From the NCBI RefSeq assembly GCF_000003855.2, contig NW_003101679.1, forward strand, positions 416,721 to 480,720: a stretch of 64,000 bases of DNA. The letters are read 5' to 3'. This document shows positions 46,280-58,112 of the stretch, piece by piece. The notes under the pieces are model-generated. The model had not been told where the DNA came from, searched no databases, and was given only the letters and a program-made list of their open reading frames with translations. This stretch comes from Blastomyces gilchristii SLH14081. Taxonomy: Eukaryota > Ascomycota > Eurotiomycetes > Onygenales > Ajellomycetaceae. Within the stretch, counting starts at the first letter, position 1. Each line of letters starts with the position of its first letter. The position numbers and the translations under genes are program-made.

Positions 46280-48510
46280 CATGAAATTTATGAAAAACTC
46301 AATACAAACACTGAGATGAACTATGAAATAATTATTAATAGATTGTATTGCAGATTACTGAAGAGTTATCTCTCTACTGCAATCACTATAACTTCATTCA
46401 GAAATATTTATCATAAACTGATCATGACTCTGAAGAAATTTCTCAACATCTGAAGTCATCAGAATGCAGATAATAAAAGAAAAATAATCAGAAAATTACT
46501 ACTAAGCTGATAAGTTACTCTATCAGATAATAATTTTTGATAATACTAACTTTCTAATTTGAAGAAAATCATATAAAAACAATCATGTATCAGTACTCTG
46601 ATTTCATAACTCTTATTTAATAACTTCTGTGAATAATTACTTTATATATATATATCTCTGAATCTTTCTCTTTAATTAATTGAAAACTCTGAATTCTGAA
46701 CACTTCTTTAAATACTTAATTCAAATCTTCATATTTCACATTGATTCTGTCTTCAGTTCAATCTCAAGATATACTACAAAGTTAATATACAATATCTAGA
46801 ATCAGAGTTGAAGAATTATCAAAGAGTGTCTCTCACAGTAAATACATGAACTAGTATAAACAATCTTACATTTATAAGAGTTACATGTTATTATATTAAT
46901 GAGAACTGAACTTATCAAGAGATATTAAGTGAATTTGAATCATTGATCAGTAGTTATACTGAGAATTATATGATAGAGATATTAATGACTGTGATTAAAA
47001 ATGACTATTGAGATATTAGTCTCAGTCTTCTTATAATTACAACTGATAATACTGTGAATAACTATACTATGATGAAGAGCTTGAAGTAAAAATTAACTTT
47101 GTATTTCTGAAATAATAAATAAGATTATATTCTCTGCATTGCTCATGTAATTCAACTTGTGATACAAACACTGATAAAGAATCTTAATATCAAGATAAAG
47201 AATAATGAGATAACTGATTCTTGAGATGAGAATGAGATAAAAGTAATTACTTAAGTAACTTTTACATTCACTTTACAAAAGATAATATTTTTTGATAATA
47301 CTTTTTAATAATGCTACTGTTAATTTTGAATAGATTAACTAATAATTTAAATATCACAGATTCAAAACATTGCTAATGCAATTTGTACCTTCTCTAAATA
47401 ATAACAATAATTTCATAATATTCAATAAACAAATAAATCAGTCATATCACTGAATATGATACAGAATGTTAGAATATAGTGAAGTTCAATATATAAGATA
47501 ACTGTTCAGACTCTTCAATTATGTCAGATAATTGATCATTGAGTATAACACTCTGATTAGAAAAAGATTCAGATATTGAAACTTTCTGATATGAAGTGAA
47601 CTCAGTTGAAATATATAATTGATTTACTGTTTCAGTTTTATAAGATAATAAAGACAGTCTTAAGCACTTATATATCAATGCTGCAGTCAGTCTGATGAAT
47701 GTATAACAGTTTATTTACTTATCTTAAGAAGCAGTTAAATCACTTAAAAAGAAATTCAGTCTGAAATAATGCTATAGCACAGACTATTATTACTGTAAGA
47801 AATAAACTGATATATTACTACAGTAAAACTGAACAATCTTTTACAGAGTACTATACTGTAGCAGCTCTACTAGATCTCTCTCATTGAGTTAATATCTACA
47901 CTTCTCAAGATTGAACAGAGAAGAAATGAGACTTATATATTAAATTAGCTCAAGACTACTACAATATTAACTATCAGAGATTTGAATAAGCAGATGTTCA
48001 AGATATAAAGACAGTGAAATATAATTCTCTAGTAAGTAACAATCTTTGATAATACTTCATATTATATAGAACTATAATACTAACTTTGAAACAGAACTTA
48101 CATACATTGATTACAACTGAAAATCAGGCAAAACTATATACTTATAAAACTGAATTTAATCACTATCTTCAAGATAATCTGATAAATTTACATGTCAAAT
48201 CAATTCTAGAGTTATAAAAAATTGTTGAGAGTATATATTTAACTGTTACACTAATGATATATGATATTCTGACAATTTCATTGACAGAGATGAGAATGAA
48301 GTGAAAGTTCAACTCAAGTCAAGATATTTATCACTATTATCAGAGATAATTATAAGAAGAAATAATCAAGAAACTTATGATTGTAAAATATGAAATTATC
48401 AGACAGTTTAATACCTCTGATCACAGTATATCAGAGAAGTGTAGTTTTCATAAGAAAGTGAAGAATAAACTTATATAAGAATATATTTAGTTGTTTCATA
48501 AGTATTATTA
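46280..48510 (+). pseudogene. hAT transposase, copy 2 (decayed)
   Basis: Colinear with 5340-7600 and more heavily mutated. The intron equivalent to 7140-7202 is at about 48034-48096 (GTAAGTAACAATC...TACTAAC...ACAG). C-terminal DICHYYQR-type sequence lies near 48320-48350. Confidence 0.85.
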
Positions 48511-48827
48511 ATAATTATTATCAAATTCTGATTATATAAGTAATCACTGAATGAACTGAATGAGACTGATTTTAATCTTCAGTCTCAGTCTTATTCTGAT
48601 TTTGAAAGAATAATCATTTTTCACAGTTTATTCTGAGAAATTACTCTTATTTCACTGTTCTTGAATTAAATCTGGTCATTTTTCATATCATTTCTCTCAG
48701 AAATGATTCATTTTCAGATTTTTTTAAGACTTAGTTCTGATAGAACTCACATCAAGAAATGTATGAGACCGGATTAAATGAGATCAAATGTGAAATTCAT
48801 AGTTTCACCGGTCAGTCTAGTACAGAC

Positions 48828-49160
48828 TATTGATGTGATGATAGAATAATTATTAACATTCTGTGATTAATCTGTAGAGAATCTCTATTAACAGAGTTTT
48901 TTCAGTTATAATTTAAGTTCTAGAACTCTTTGCTTCTTCTTCTTCTTCTTAAATATTATCTTAAGATACTTTATCTATTAATCTGATATTATCTCATCTG
49001 AACTGTTAACTTTATAAGAATCAGCTTCATCAAGCTATTAAGTAAATCAGAGAGCCGGCCTGACTGTGTCAGAAGCTGTATTTAAACCAGCTTTGAATTA
49101 AGAGAGTGTTTCAGAGTATTTATCAATAAAGCTTTCAAAGACTTCAGAAGAATATTCACT
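48828..49160 (-). pseudogene. copia element 1, 5' remnant beyond hAT copy 2
   Basis: Read on the minus strand, the sequence next to the hAT (about 48828-48875) continues the copia gag N terminus (ValAsnAsnTyrSerIleIleThrSer). Farther right there is no clear frame; a (TTC)5 run lies at about 48930-48950. No 5' LTR could be recognised before the inverted repeat at 49165. Confidence 0.5.
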
Positions 49161-49164
49161 GATA

Positions 49165-49625
49165 GAGTAAGAGTATAAAGAATTATCATTATCTACAACT
49201 GATTCAGTGAAAAGAATATGAGATTATGAATATATATATAAGTAAGATTGTATTGAATCTGTTATCTTAATATTCATTTATTGAATTCTTGTTAATATTA
49301 TTCTCTTTTTCTTTCTTTTTTACAAATATAATATGTTTTCTGCAAGTCTCTTTTTTAAGCAAGTAGTAGTATTATTGATTATCAAGATCTCAAATGCATT
49401 AATACTGATAGAATAAGATGATTTTAACTTCTGATAAATGTATCAAATGAAGCAGTAGTTAAATAATAATTATATTGACAAGAAATTCTGAATTGACAGT
49501 AATTTTGCACAAAACAGATCTCATAACCTGTGAAAGGTGTAAAGCTTATGTGATTGAAAGGTTGCTAGCTTGTGGAAAGTTATATGGTGGAAGAATTAGT
49601 AAGCCAGATCACGTGACCTGACATA
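49165..49625 (+). repeat. Left copy of a ~450-bp inverted repeat
   Basis: Matches the reverse complement of 59895-60352 over its full length. Examples are GAGTATAAAGAATTATCATTA against GTGAGTATAAAGAATCATTATTA, TGAAGCAGTAGTTAAA, ACCTGTGAAAGGTGTAAAG, and GTAAGCCAGATCACGTGACCTGACATA, which ends the match. No coding potential. Identity of the element unknown; possibly an LTR or the end of a larger element. Confidence 0.8.
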
Positions 49626-50410
49626 ATTAAGAAGAAAAGAGTGATTTCAAATTGTAAGAAAAGAGGTATTAAGCAAGATCAGATAGTGACACAGATTATA
49701 TTTATAAGATCAGCTTACATAACAAGATCAAGTGATGTACTTAGCAAGGTTAAGTTTTCTGCTTTCTGTTATAATGAAGGTTCTGCGGTTGATCAGCCCT
49801 TCTATCAGCAGTGCACTGATGATGATTGAGCTCTTTTGTAGTTTTGTCCCAGTAGTCTACAGATTATGAGACTGTTAAGCATGAGTCCTGCTGTGATCAA
49901 CATGCATGAATTCAATTTCAGAATAGACTTAAAAATTCTCAACAAATATTCTGAACATTTAACAGTGTTAAGAGATATCTCAGAAGTATACTCTAGAAGT
50001 CCCTTGAGTCCTAGAACTGAGTGAGTCCACTGAAAGGAGCCACTGTAGGGAGTCACTGAAGAGAGTCACTGAGAGAAAGTACTGTACTCTGTGATAGCTG
50101 CTCTGAGGGGGGGTGTTGGGGTCCTGCAGTTGATCGGCCCTTCTACCAGCAGTGCGCTGGTGGTGATTGAGCTCTTTTGCCCCAGTGGCCTACATGTTAT
50201 TACTGTATTGTGCGAGGTCAGGGTCATGATTATGTAACAAGGTCAAGTGGCGCACTTAGCGAGGTCAAGTTTTCTGTATACACGATTTGATTTGAACACT
50301 CAGGATTCATTATTAACGTCTGTTCGGCGCAGGGTATGAAAAGACCCATGATGCCTTTTAATGGTTAAACTGCAGCAGGTTGTATAACCGTTTCTTTATT
50401 TTGTCACCAG
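49626..50410. other. Upstream region of TRM6 with two pairs of short direct repeats
   Basis: There is no gene here. Segment X (AACAAGATCAAGTGATGTACTTAGC..., 49721-49761) recurs at about 50237-50277. Segment Y (CTGCGGTTGATCAGCCCTTC..., 49779-49838) recurs at 50120-50178. The order is X-Y-Y'-X', all in the same orientation. The left copies are mutated and the right copies intact, so the edge of the mutated domain lies near 50000-50100. The TRM6 promoter must lie in 50180-50410, but I see no element I would name. Confidence 0.55.
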
Positions 50411-52366
50411 ATGCATTCCAGAATCCTGCCCCACGCATACATAGCGTTGAGGCTTCCGTCAGATACTGTCAAGGTCCAACAGATAGTCCCGAATATGTAC
50501 GTTTTGACTGGCCTCTGTGAGCATGGTTTCCTTCATTGTTTTTTTATTTCTCAAAGGAATCTCGCTGCCCCTCTAACCGCACCCTGTCCTCGAACTGATA
50601 AGCTGTCTAGGATAATATCGTTGGGAAAATATGGTTCCTTCCAGGCGAACCAGATCATAGGGCGGCCATACCATCTCACATTCGAGATCCTTGATCAGCC
50701 AAATGCGGAAGACAATCATGCGCTCCGTATTGTTTCAGCTGCTGAGTTGCATGCAGAATCATTAATAGCCGATGGATCTATTCATGGAGAGGTTGAGGAT
50801 GGTGAATGCTATCGGGACTTGGACAACATGGATGAAAGCCCCATGCGCACAAACCGAGACACCGTGGATGATAGCTCGAGTCAGCTAATGACTATGGATG
50901 AAATTGAGGTTTTGAAGAAGGGAACGACTAGTGCTGGTAGGGATATTATCAACAAGCTTCTCGAGTCCCACTCCGGCCTTGATAAAAAGACGGAGTTTTC
51001 GCTGGCCAAATACACACTGAGAAAGCAGAAAAAGTACCTTAAGCGGTTCTCTGTCCTGCCTCTAGATGTACCCCTTCTCACTCAGTGGATGCTAGAACAG
51101 AAAGATGCCACAAAAATCTTGGAACTAAGGGACGAGATAGTTGGGCTCATAGGCTGCTGGGCAAACGTCCATAATGGGGGAGACGCGTTCACGATTTTAG
51201 GACCACCTGAAATGCACCCGGCTAGTCGCTGGCTCATTGTTGACGACACCGGAGGCCTGGTTGTAGCTGCTATGGCAGAGCGCATGGGAATACTCTATCC
51301 TCATGAGACTAGAATCGGTGATGTACAAGGCCAGGCCGCCTCACAGCCTCAACCCGAGAGAGGCGATGAATATCAATCGAACAATTCCGAACCCTCCAGC
51401 CAATTCGGCTCTGCGCAGGCAGCTCACGGCATATCTGGGCAAGCAGACAGTGCTTCTTCCTCCGCTCGCAGTCGACGCCCCTCGCCTGGGATGACCTCTA
51501 ACAATACCACACTGACTATGATCCACCCCAATGCTCAACCTAACCTCTCACTTCTCAAATACTTTTCATTTGATGTTAGCGACCCATCTCCTTCACACCC
51601 CCTTTTTACCAACCTCAAAACTTTATCTTGGCTGCAACTCCTTGACCCTTCCTCGGACCCAGTCTACTCCAAGGAACCCACCGTTGCATCAGATGAGGCC
51701 CTCGCAAGTTGGAAGCCAAGTAAGCGTGGCATGTACTATCGTAAACGCCGGCGATGGAATAGGGTTCGCAGTGTTGTTGACGAAACTCGGGCAGGGGGCT
51801 TTGACGGCCTGATAGTTGCAAGCTTAATGGACCCCACGTCAATCTTGAAACACACCATACCCTTATTATCTGGCTCTGCTCCAGTAGTGGTTTACGCGGC
51901 CCACATCGAACCGTTAGTCAGGCTCGCGGATTTTTACTCTACGGCTAGACGCACTGCGTACATTAACTTTATGCGTGCTGCGCGCCAACAGGAGCAAACC
52001 GCAACTACCGGAACATCCTCCAATGGTACGTGTAACCATACCGAACTGGAGCAAGATGCAGGAAATGCAAAAAGCCCATCAGCCGCTGTCAACGAAAGCG
52101 ATTTCCCAGTTGACCCAACGCTCCTCTTGGCACCGACCATTCAAACATCGCGCGTGAGACCATGGCAGGTGCTTCCTGGGCGAACACACCCGCTAATGAT
52201 AGGGCGAGGAGGTGCAGAGGGTTATGTTTTCCATGCTCTGCGGGCATTGCCGGCTTTAGGGAAAGTTGAAGCAAGAGGCAATCAAGCGCGGAAGAAGAGG
52301 AAGACTAGCACAAGAGATGTCACTCCAGCAGCTACTATTATCTCAGGGTCTCAGGCCGGCAATTAA
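50411..52366 (+). CDS. TRM6: tRNA (adenine58-N1)-methyltransferase non-catalytic subunit TRM6/GCD10
   Basis: The product is the RNA-binding partner of Trm61 in the nuclear complex that makes m1A58 in tRNAs, including initiator tRNA-Met. It lacks the catalytic SAM site, which is in Trm61. Recognition rests on the N-terminal HAYIALRLPS...VQQIVPN, GKYGSFQANQIIGRPYHLTF, the conserved domain start, the C-terminal VVVYAAHIEPLVRLADFYST, RPWQVLPGRTHPLM, and GRGGAEGYVFHALR. Residues about 300-400 form a low-complexity Ser/Gln-rich linker. Read straight through, the frame has 651 codons; a 114-nt in-frame intron (50497-50610) reduces it to 613. The tail KKRKTS looks like a nuclear localisation signal. 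Codon usage and GC are normal, with many TGG Trp codons and a TAA stop. It is the only intact host gene in the window and has no neighbouring gene. The start ATG follows CACCAG, so a 5' UTR intron acceptor there is possible. Confidence 0.93.
   Translation: MHSRILPHAYIALRLPSDTVKVQQIVPNMYVLTGLCEHGFLHCFFISQRNLAAPLTAPCPRTDKLSRIISLGKYGSFQANQIIGRPYHLTFEILDQPNAEDNHALRIVSAAELHAESLIADGSIHGEVEDGECYRDLDNMDESPMRTNRDTVDDSSSQLMTMDEIEVLKKGTTSAGRDIINKLLESHSGLDKKTEFSLAKYTLRKQKKYLKRFSVLPLDVPLLTQWMLEQKDATKILELRDEIVGLIGCWANVHNGGDAFTILGPPEMHPASRWLIVDDTGGLVVAAMAERMGILYPHETRIGDVQGQAASQPQPERGDEYQSNNSEPSSQFGSAQAAHGISGQADSASSSARSRRPSPGMTSNNTTLTMIHPNAQPNLSLLKYFSFDVSDPSPSHPLFTNLKTLSWLQLLDPSSDPVYSKEPTVASDEALASWKPSKRGMYYRKRRRWNRVRSVVDETRAGGFDGLIVASLMDPTSILKHTIPLLSGSAPVVVYAAHIEPLVRLADFYSTARRTAYINFMRAARQQEQTATTGTSSNGTCNHTELEQDAGNAKSPSAAVNESDFPVDPTLLLAPTIQTSRVRPWQVLPGRTHPLMIGRGGAEGYVFHALRALPALGKVEARGNQARKKRKTSTRDVTPAATIISGSQAGN
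50497..50610 (+). other. Predicted in-frame intron of TRM6 (114 nt)
   Basis: Donor GTACGT, branch-like CTGAT and acceptor GTCTAG. Splicing joins IVPN + Met + IleIleSerLeuGlyLysTyrGlySer, restoring the compact conserved N terminus of Trm6 proteins. The retained sequence is Cys/His/Phe-rich filler not found in the family. Length divisible by three with no stop, so an automatic ORF caller would wrongly keep it. Confidence 0.85.
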
Positions 52367-53992
52367 GGCTAATGTGTTATCACGCTTTTGTACAGTCCCC
52401 GGGTACGTATCTAAGATCTTAATTCTAAAAATAATAATTTTCTAGAAGGTGGCTCAACGATTCTAGGTTAAAGCTAAAGTCGGTCAGAGTCATCGTCACG
52501 CTATAGATAGGTGAACAATGACGTCTCTGTAGCCCCTTCTCAGGGAAAACATTTTATGTCGACTCTAAAGCTTCTCTGAGCTGTGCTCGGAATAACACGT
52601 GAATCTCTTACATAGTAGCATTGCGTCATGAGTCACCGTCTATTTTTCTACACTCATCGACTGCTTTTTTGGGTGTGCAAACCAAGAGACACATTGTGAT
52701 ACCACAGTTAACCCAATATGGGGAAATCAGTAAATGCTCTCTGGACCTGCCTGAAGGTTAAGTCTTCGATTTACAGCTTTAAGCTCACAACGAGAGAGAT
52801 TGGCCACGGTGCAGGGCGGGTCACATTCCGTCTCCTAGTAATCCGCTGCTCTCGTGATATGAGGATACAACTTTTCCCTCATGGGTTGGAGAGCCTTGGT
52901 AGTTCCACGGGCAATCACATTGACGTAATAATAATGAGTACCTTCACTACTATATCTGCCAGAAAGCAAACTCTCAATTGGCCGCAACAGGTGATCCTAT
53001 GGTATGTGTGCCGTAGGTATCCCGAGCTTCTTTGCTCAGATAAAGTCAAACAACTGTTCCCGATTTTGTCTTCCACTTTGGGCGGAGACAAGCGAGTAAG
53101 GGGTAGTATGGTGGTTATCGCCTAGTCTACTCTTCCATACTTGAAGAAAGCTGCAACCACATTCAATCGCGGGAGCCTGCGGGAGCCTGCGGGCTAATAT
53201 TAGATTAATTAAGGCTCTCGAGGGTGTACTGTTAGAACACACCTAGACTAGCAATGGCTGTCCAAGTTGCGCGAGAGCTTGTCGTCCGATGCTATCCCAC
53301 TCAGCGTTCTTTGGACTGCAGTTTGGCATCCACTGGAACGGCATACCTCACAGAGATAGATATATTAGTTACCTAGCGGCATTGGGGTACAGTAACACTC
53401 TCCCGTGGCCTATTATAGCGATCATGGCCTGCTAGAGAGAACAATGCCACCATCTCGTCCGTTGAGATGCAGTATAGAACTTATGGAGGTCCTCTCAAAA
53501 TTACTAGGAAGGCCAAGGCCTGAACACACCAGCAAAGCTTCCACCCCCTTGACATATGCAGCTGAAGCCAGCTGGTGGAGTTAATGCAAATCTCAACCTC
53601 ACAAAGCCAGTGTGAGCGAAAAGACTAACTTACAACTAACCACCAGAGTAAGTTGCCGACTCCGCCGCATCGCATCGCTGAGTGTGTGGGGCTTGCTTAG
53701 ACTGTATTGCTACCTGAGTTTATATACCTCCACAGAATCTTCACGACTGTCCCCCGGATAATGCCATCGATTGGTGCATTAATATTAAATCATCCGGTGT
53801 CTTGAAATTACCCGCGGAAGCTCTGCCAGGAACCAGGAGCCTCAGGGCCCAGGAGACATGAAGATATAGCCAGCGTCCATGGATCAAACCAGAGTTCAAA
53901 GCAGCCCGCTGCTATGTCCAACTGAACTCGCGTATCCATAGTTATGTATATACATGTACGTACACACAATTCGAAGGGATGGGGGTTGGAAG
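52367..53992. other. GC-normal, unmutated region downstream of TRM6 without a recognised gene
   Basis: About 1.6 kb keep CpG, CC and GG. The longest open frame (52718-53125, plus, 135 codons) begins MGKSVNALW and shows no motif, membrane segment or family I recognise; I do not call it. A short tandem GCGGGAGCCT repeat lies at about 53168-53192. The minus-strand frame at 53808-54152 overlaps the copia LTR and is spurious. The TRM6 terminator should be in the first 200 bp. Confidence 0.5.
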
Positions 53993-54110
53993 TGTTGGTG
54001 ATTACTACACCTACCCTAGTCACGTGCCACCCCAACCTATCCATGGATCCATTTAGTGTAACTCGCGTAGTTAGATTACAACATAACACAACAACATTAT
54101 CCTTCAAGAG
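53993..54110 (+). repeat. 5' LTR of copia element 2 (unmutated)
   Basis: 118 bp, GC-normal, with an E-box-like GTCACGTGCC. An alternative end at 54096 (...CAACA) would give TGTTG/CAACA ends. Sequence after it (GGTTATGAAGCCC) is a plausible primer-binding site of the initiator-tRNA type. Confidence 0.8.
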
Positions 54111-54199
54111 GTTATGAAGCCCTTCGCAAGCAATGAATAACTGCAACAACATGCTAAATTGACATCTCCATGCATCATTACAAGTGTGTCTAGATGATT

Positions 54200-57100
54200 T
54201 ATTGATTAATTGAACTTATGATGAACCTGAGATCAGGTGAAAAGTCTGACTTAATGAAGAATTACATGTCAATATGTAGAAGAAGAAATTCACAAACATC
54301 TGAAGTATAAGAAGAATTGAGTGTGAGCTTATCAACATCTGTAATAAACTGAAAAGTGACTGTCTTAGAGATGTTTGAGCTGAATAAAATCATTGCAGAG
54401 AACAGTCTGATAAGTTCAATATATATAAAGATCTGATTGAAGATATCAGTGAGATGTCAGACAATGCAGAGAGCTTAAGTAACTGAAATAATAATAGCTC
54501 AGTAAGTGAGAAGACTTATATAAGACTAGAAATTATAAGACTTCAGTATAAGATTGAGTAGATAAAGACTAGTAGAAGTGATTCTATAGATAATAAGATA
54601 AGAGCAGATCTGACAGAATATCTTCAATGAAAAGAAAAGATATCTATTATAATAAAAGTTCTTAAAGAATTCAGAAGCTAAGTAAGACTTATTAAAAGAC
54701 TAATAGTTCTCACTGAATTTATTAACTACTCAATATGAAGAGAGAAAATTCTTTTGACTATAGAGCAGTCTGAAACTGATAATATTCTTAAAAATAATAA
54801 TCTTGATAAGAATATTATTATGAATATATAATATTTCTGAAAAGAATATAATCTTTGATTATATAATTATATATAATCTGTAATTATCTCACAGATCAAG
54901 ACTTATTTCACTATACTTAAGAAGTTCAAATTATCAGCTTATACTCTATAAACTATTATAAAGAATAACTTTTTCAAGAGATCTGCTATATATAGAACTT
55001 ATTTATTTAAAGAGCTTATTAAAATAATCTTTAAAAGTAAAGAATCTGACAGAGCTTTCATTGAATAATTAATTATTATCAGAACTGATTATATCTGTCT
55101 GAGATATAAGATTGAAAATGTTATATTTTTTAATAGATTACTTACAGAAGTTAACAGAGATTGAGTCTTATTTATAAGAAATTGAATAAATCAAATTGAT
55201 AAAGATAATACTTAACTCTTAGAGAATGATTTTATAAGCCTGTACTGTGATATTCTTTTACAGCTCTCTGCTGTGAATGAAGTAAATACTGATATATCTA
55301 GAAATTCTATCAATAACATGCAAGATAAGAATAAGAAAGACAAGAATAAAGATAATAACAAGAACAAGAACACTGAATTTAAACCTGAATATAGAGATAA
55401 TAATGTGAGAATCTACTATCATTATCAAAAGATTGATTATATTCAGACTGACTGTTGAAAGAAATACTCTGAGAAATATTCTTCAAACTTCAATATAAAT
55501 AGAAATAAGAATAAAGATAAGAATGCAGAGAATACAGATACTGCTTCTATTTATAATATTATAAAGCAAGTATTTTGTATTAAGAAAAAGACCTATATAA
55601 GTGATCAGATAGAAAAAGATATCTAGATTCTAGACTCTAAATCAGATACTTATATCACATCTCATAGAGATCTTATCATGACAAAATCTCAGAAGATGAA
55701 AGTAATGTTGAAAATAATAGACAGAACAGTGATCTCTGCTGCAGCTATAGAAGATATAAAGATTTCAGTGAAAGAGATAAATATGCTATTAAATAATATT
55801 TACTATGTTCTAAAGTTAGAAGTGAATCTCATGAGTATGAATAAGCTTGTATATCAGAGTTATATCTATAAGCAGTTAATATATAAGAATAATCATACTA
55901 TATTGATTATATCTTCTGACTGCATATTCTCATTTACAGCAAGATTAAATGAGAATGATATCTATGAGATGAAAAGACTGATTATATACAGAGACTTGAT
56001 CTGATTTACTATACTTAATAATAATTTTGAATCTGTAAATACATTACAGATGAAAGATGATACAATATTGACACTATCTGAAAGAAATAATATAAAGATT
56101 ATAGAACTTACAATAATACAATGATATTAAAAGCTAGAATATTTAAATTTCATGAATATTGTAAAAATAGCAGTAGATTTATATCTAGAGATGAGAATTA
56201 TTGATTAATGAGCTTTATCATTCTACAAAGTCTGTATTCAGATAAAAATAACATATTCAATCTTCATATCTATGATATGAGTTATTAAATTAATAATGAG
56301 ATTCTTCATTGATCTGATAGAGAGTGAAAAAACACTTTTCAATGAGAATGACACTCTTACTAGAGAAAATGCAAGCTACTGATTAAGTATAACAGATAAT
56401 ATAACTCATTATAGATGAGTAATTCTTATAATAGAAAAGAAAGAATCTACTGTAAGATTAATAAACTTTATTATAAGTATTAAGATAACTATATAATATC
56501 AAGTTGAAACTCTACACTGAGATAATAGAGAAGAGTTTAAAAGTTAAAAACTTAAGATCTACTATCAGAGTAAAGAAATAACATATGAAATAACTACATC
56601 TGACACATCACAATTAAATGACTCAGTAGAACACATAAATCAAATAGTTGCAGAAAAGACATGAAGCCTACTATTTAATAGTGAATTAGAAAGAGAACTT
56701 TGAGATGAAGTAATACAAGCTGCAGTTATAATAATCAATATATTTTCAATATTAATAAAGATATTTAAATACAAGAATGAAACATTACTTATATCTTTTA
56801 AAGCTTGAACTGAGATGCAATCTTCTATTCATTGAATACAGAGATGAGAGTGCAAGATCTACAAGAAGGATTTGAAAGTGTTAAATAAGCTCACAGATAG
56901 AACTAACAGCAAGAAATAACAGCTGATTGAATATCAAGAATTATATTAATATCATGTATGAGATTCTGTTGCATGTCATCTTGAGATTGTATAAGATGTC
57001 ATATTTGATAAAGCTCTTGACATGGGTACAAACACACCTGTAAATACAGTAAGAGAATTCAATAAATTGTCTAATAAATTGAACATTCTGAATGTCAGAG

Positions 57101-58099
57101 AGAGATAATAACAATACTTTCTAAGAAGACTTATAAAGAAAAAGTCAGATATTTTGAAGATAATTATCAATGAGAACTTAGAGAATGTAATTGATTCAAT
57201 CTATCTTCTAGATAATAAGACACAGCTTATCATGAATGAAGAGTTTGAAGACTCTGTTAATAAGAATGATTCTGTTCTAAGTATTCTGACAGACTGACTA
57301 ACTACACTGACAGAAGTCAAGAGAAGCTCAGACTGAGACTATTAACATGAGACAATGAAAAACAAGATTAAGATATTTGAATAGAAGAAGATATATATTA
57401 TTATTAAAAAGGCCCTGGAAATGAATATTCTTACAGATAAATGAGTATATGATTGAAAATTCAATAATAAGAGAGAAATCATCTGCTTTAGAGCTCACTG
57501 AGTGATTAGAGAGTTCTTATAATAGCAGGGTATTCATTATACAAGATCATATGCTGTAGTGATATCAGGGTCTACATCACACAGTCTATTCACTATATCA
57601 ACTATCAATGAATGAAAGATCAAATCAATTAACTATATATCTGTGTTTTTGAATAACATACTATCACAGAATGAGATAATCTATATACAATTATTTACAG
57701 ATATTAAGCATAGCAGAGAGAGCTTGATGAAATTACTCTGTCAGAGTCTATATGAAATGAAGCAAGTTGTAAGAATATAATATTTTCTTATAACAGAGCA
57801 TCTGACTACATTGAGATTCAAGATATTATCTTATGATAGTGAATTTCTATATTACTCTGTTCATAAGATCTATCTGACATTGCATATTGATGATTATCAG
57901 ATGATAGAATCTTAAGAACAGCAATTAGACTGAGTATTGAAAAAGATTGTAAAGAGATTTAAGATGAAGAATGTCAAAGAGATCAAATCATATCTTGAAA
58001 TGAAGATTAAATGTCAGAGAAATAATGATCTAGTGATTACACAGAGTTATTATATTGAGAAGATTCTTGAAGATTTTGACATGAATAAGATAAATCCAG
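54200..58099 (+). pseudogene. gag-pol of copia element 2, first part (decayed)
   Basis: Gag occupies about 54200-55460 and ends with a damaged zinc knuckle (YYHYQKIDYIQTDC, 55414-55456; two Cys turned to Tyr, Gly to Asp). The protease has IWILDSKSDTYITSH (about 55615-55660). GAG-pre-integrase frame 55678-56004 contains NNIYYVLKLEVNLMSMNKL. The integrase core lies at 56200-56700 (HWDNREEF, SDTSQLNDSVEHINQI). The linker carries Lys/Glu-rich acidic sequence to 57330. RT has WVYDWKFNNKREI, LMKLLCQSLYEMKQ, and ILSYDSEFLYY. Its C-terminal part at 57937-58099 (YLEMKIKCQRNNDLVITQS, then YYIEKILEDFDM) is followed by the LINE insertion. Stops fall on Trp codons. Confidence 0.87.
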
Positions 58100-58112
58100 C
58101 TGACACTCTGAT

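Larger units (their letters stand above)
34694..48819 (+). mobile_element. hAT DNA transposon, copy 2, carrying nested Ty3 element B
   Basis: TAGACTGACCG...GGTCAGTCTA with a perfect 8-bp duplication GTACAGAC (34686-34693 and 48820-48827). Outside the nested element (35557-43855) it is colinear with copy 1 at 2069-7927. Its ends are more mutated than those of copy 1. Copy 1 gives the empty site for element B (single CAGA at about 2976-2979). Confidence 0.92.

Noticed and set aside
53808..54152. 114-codon minus-strand ORF
   Set aside because: Crosses the 5' LTR of copia element 2 and has no motif.
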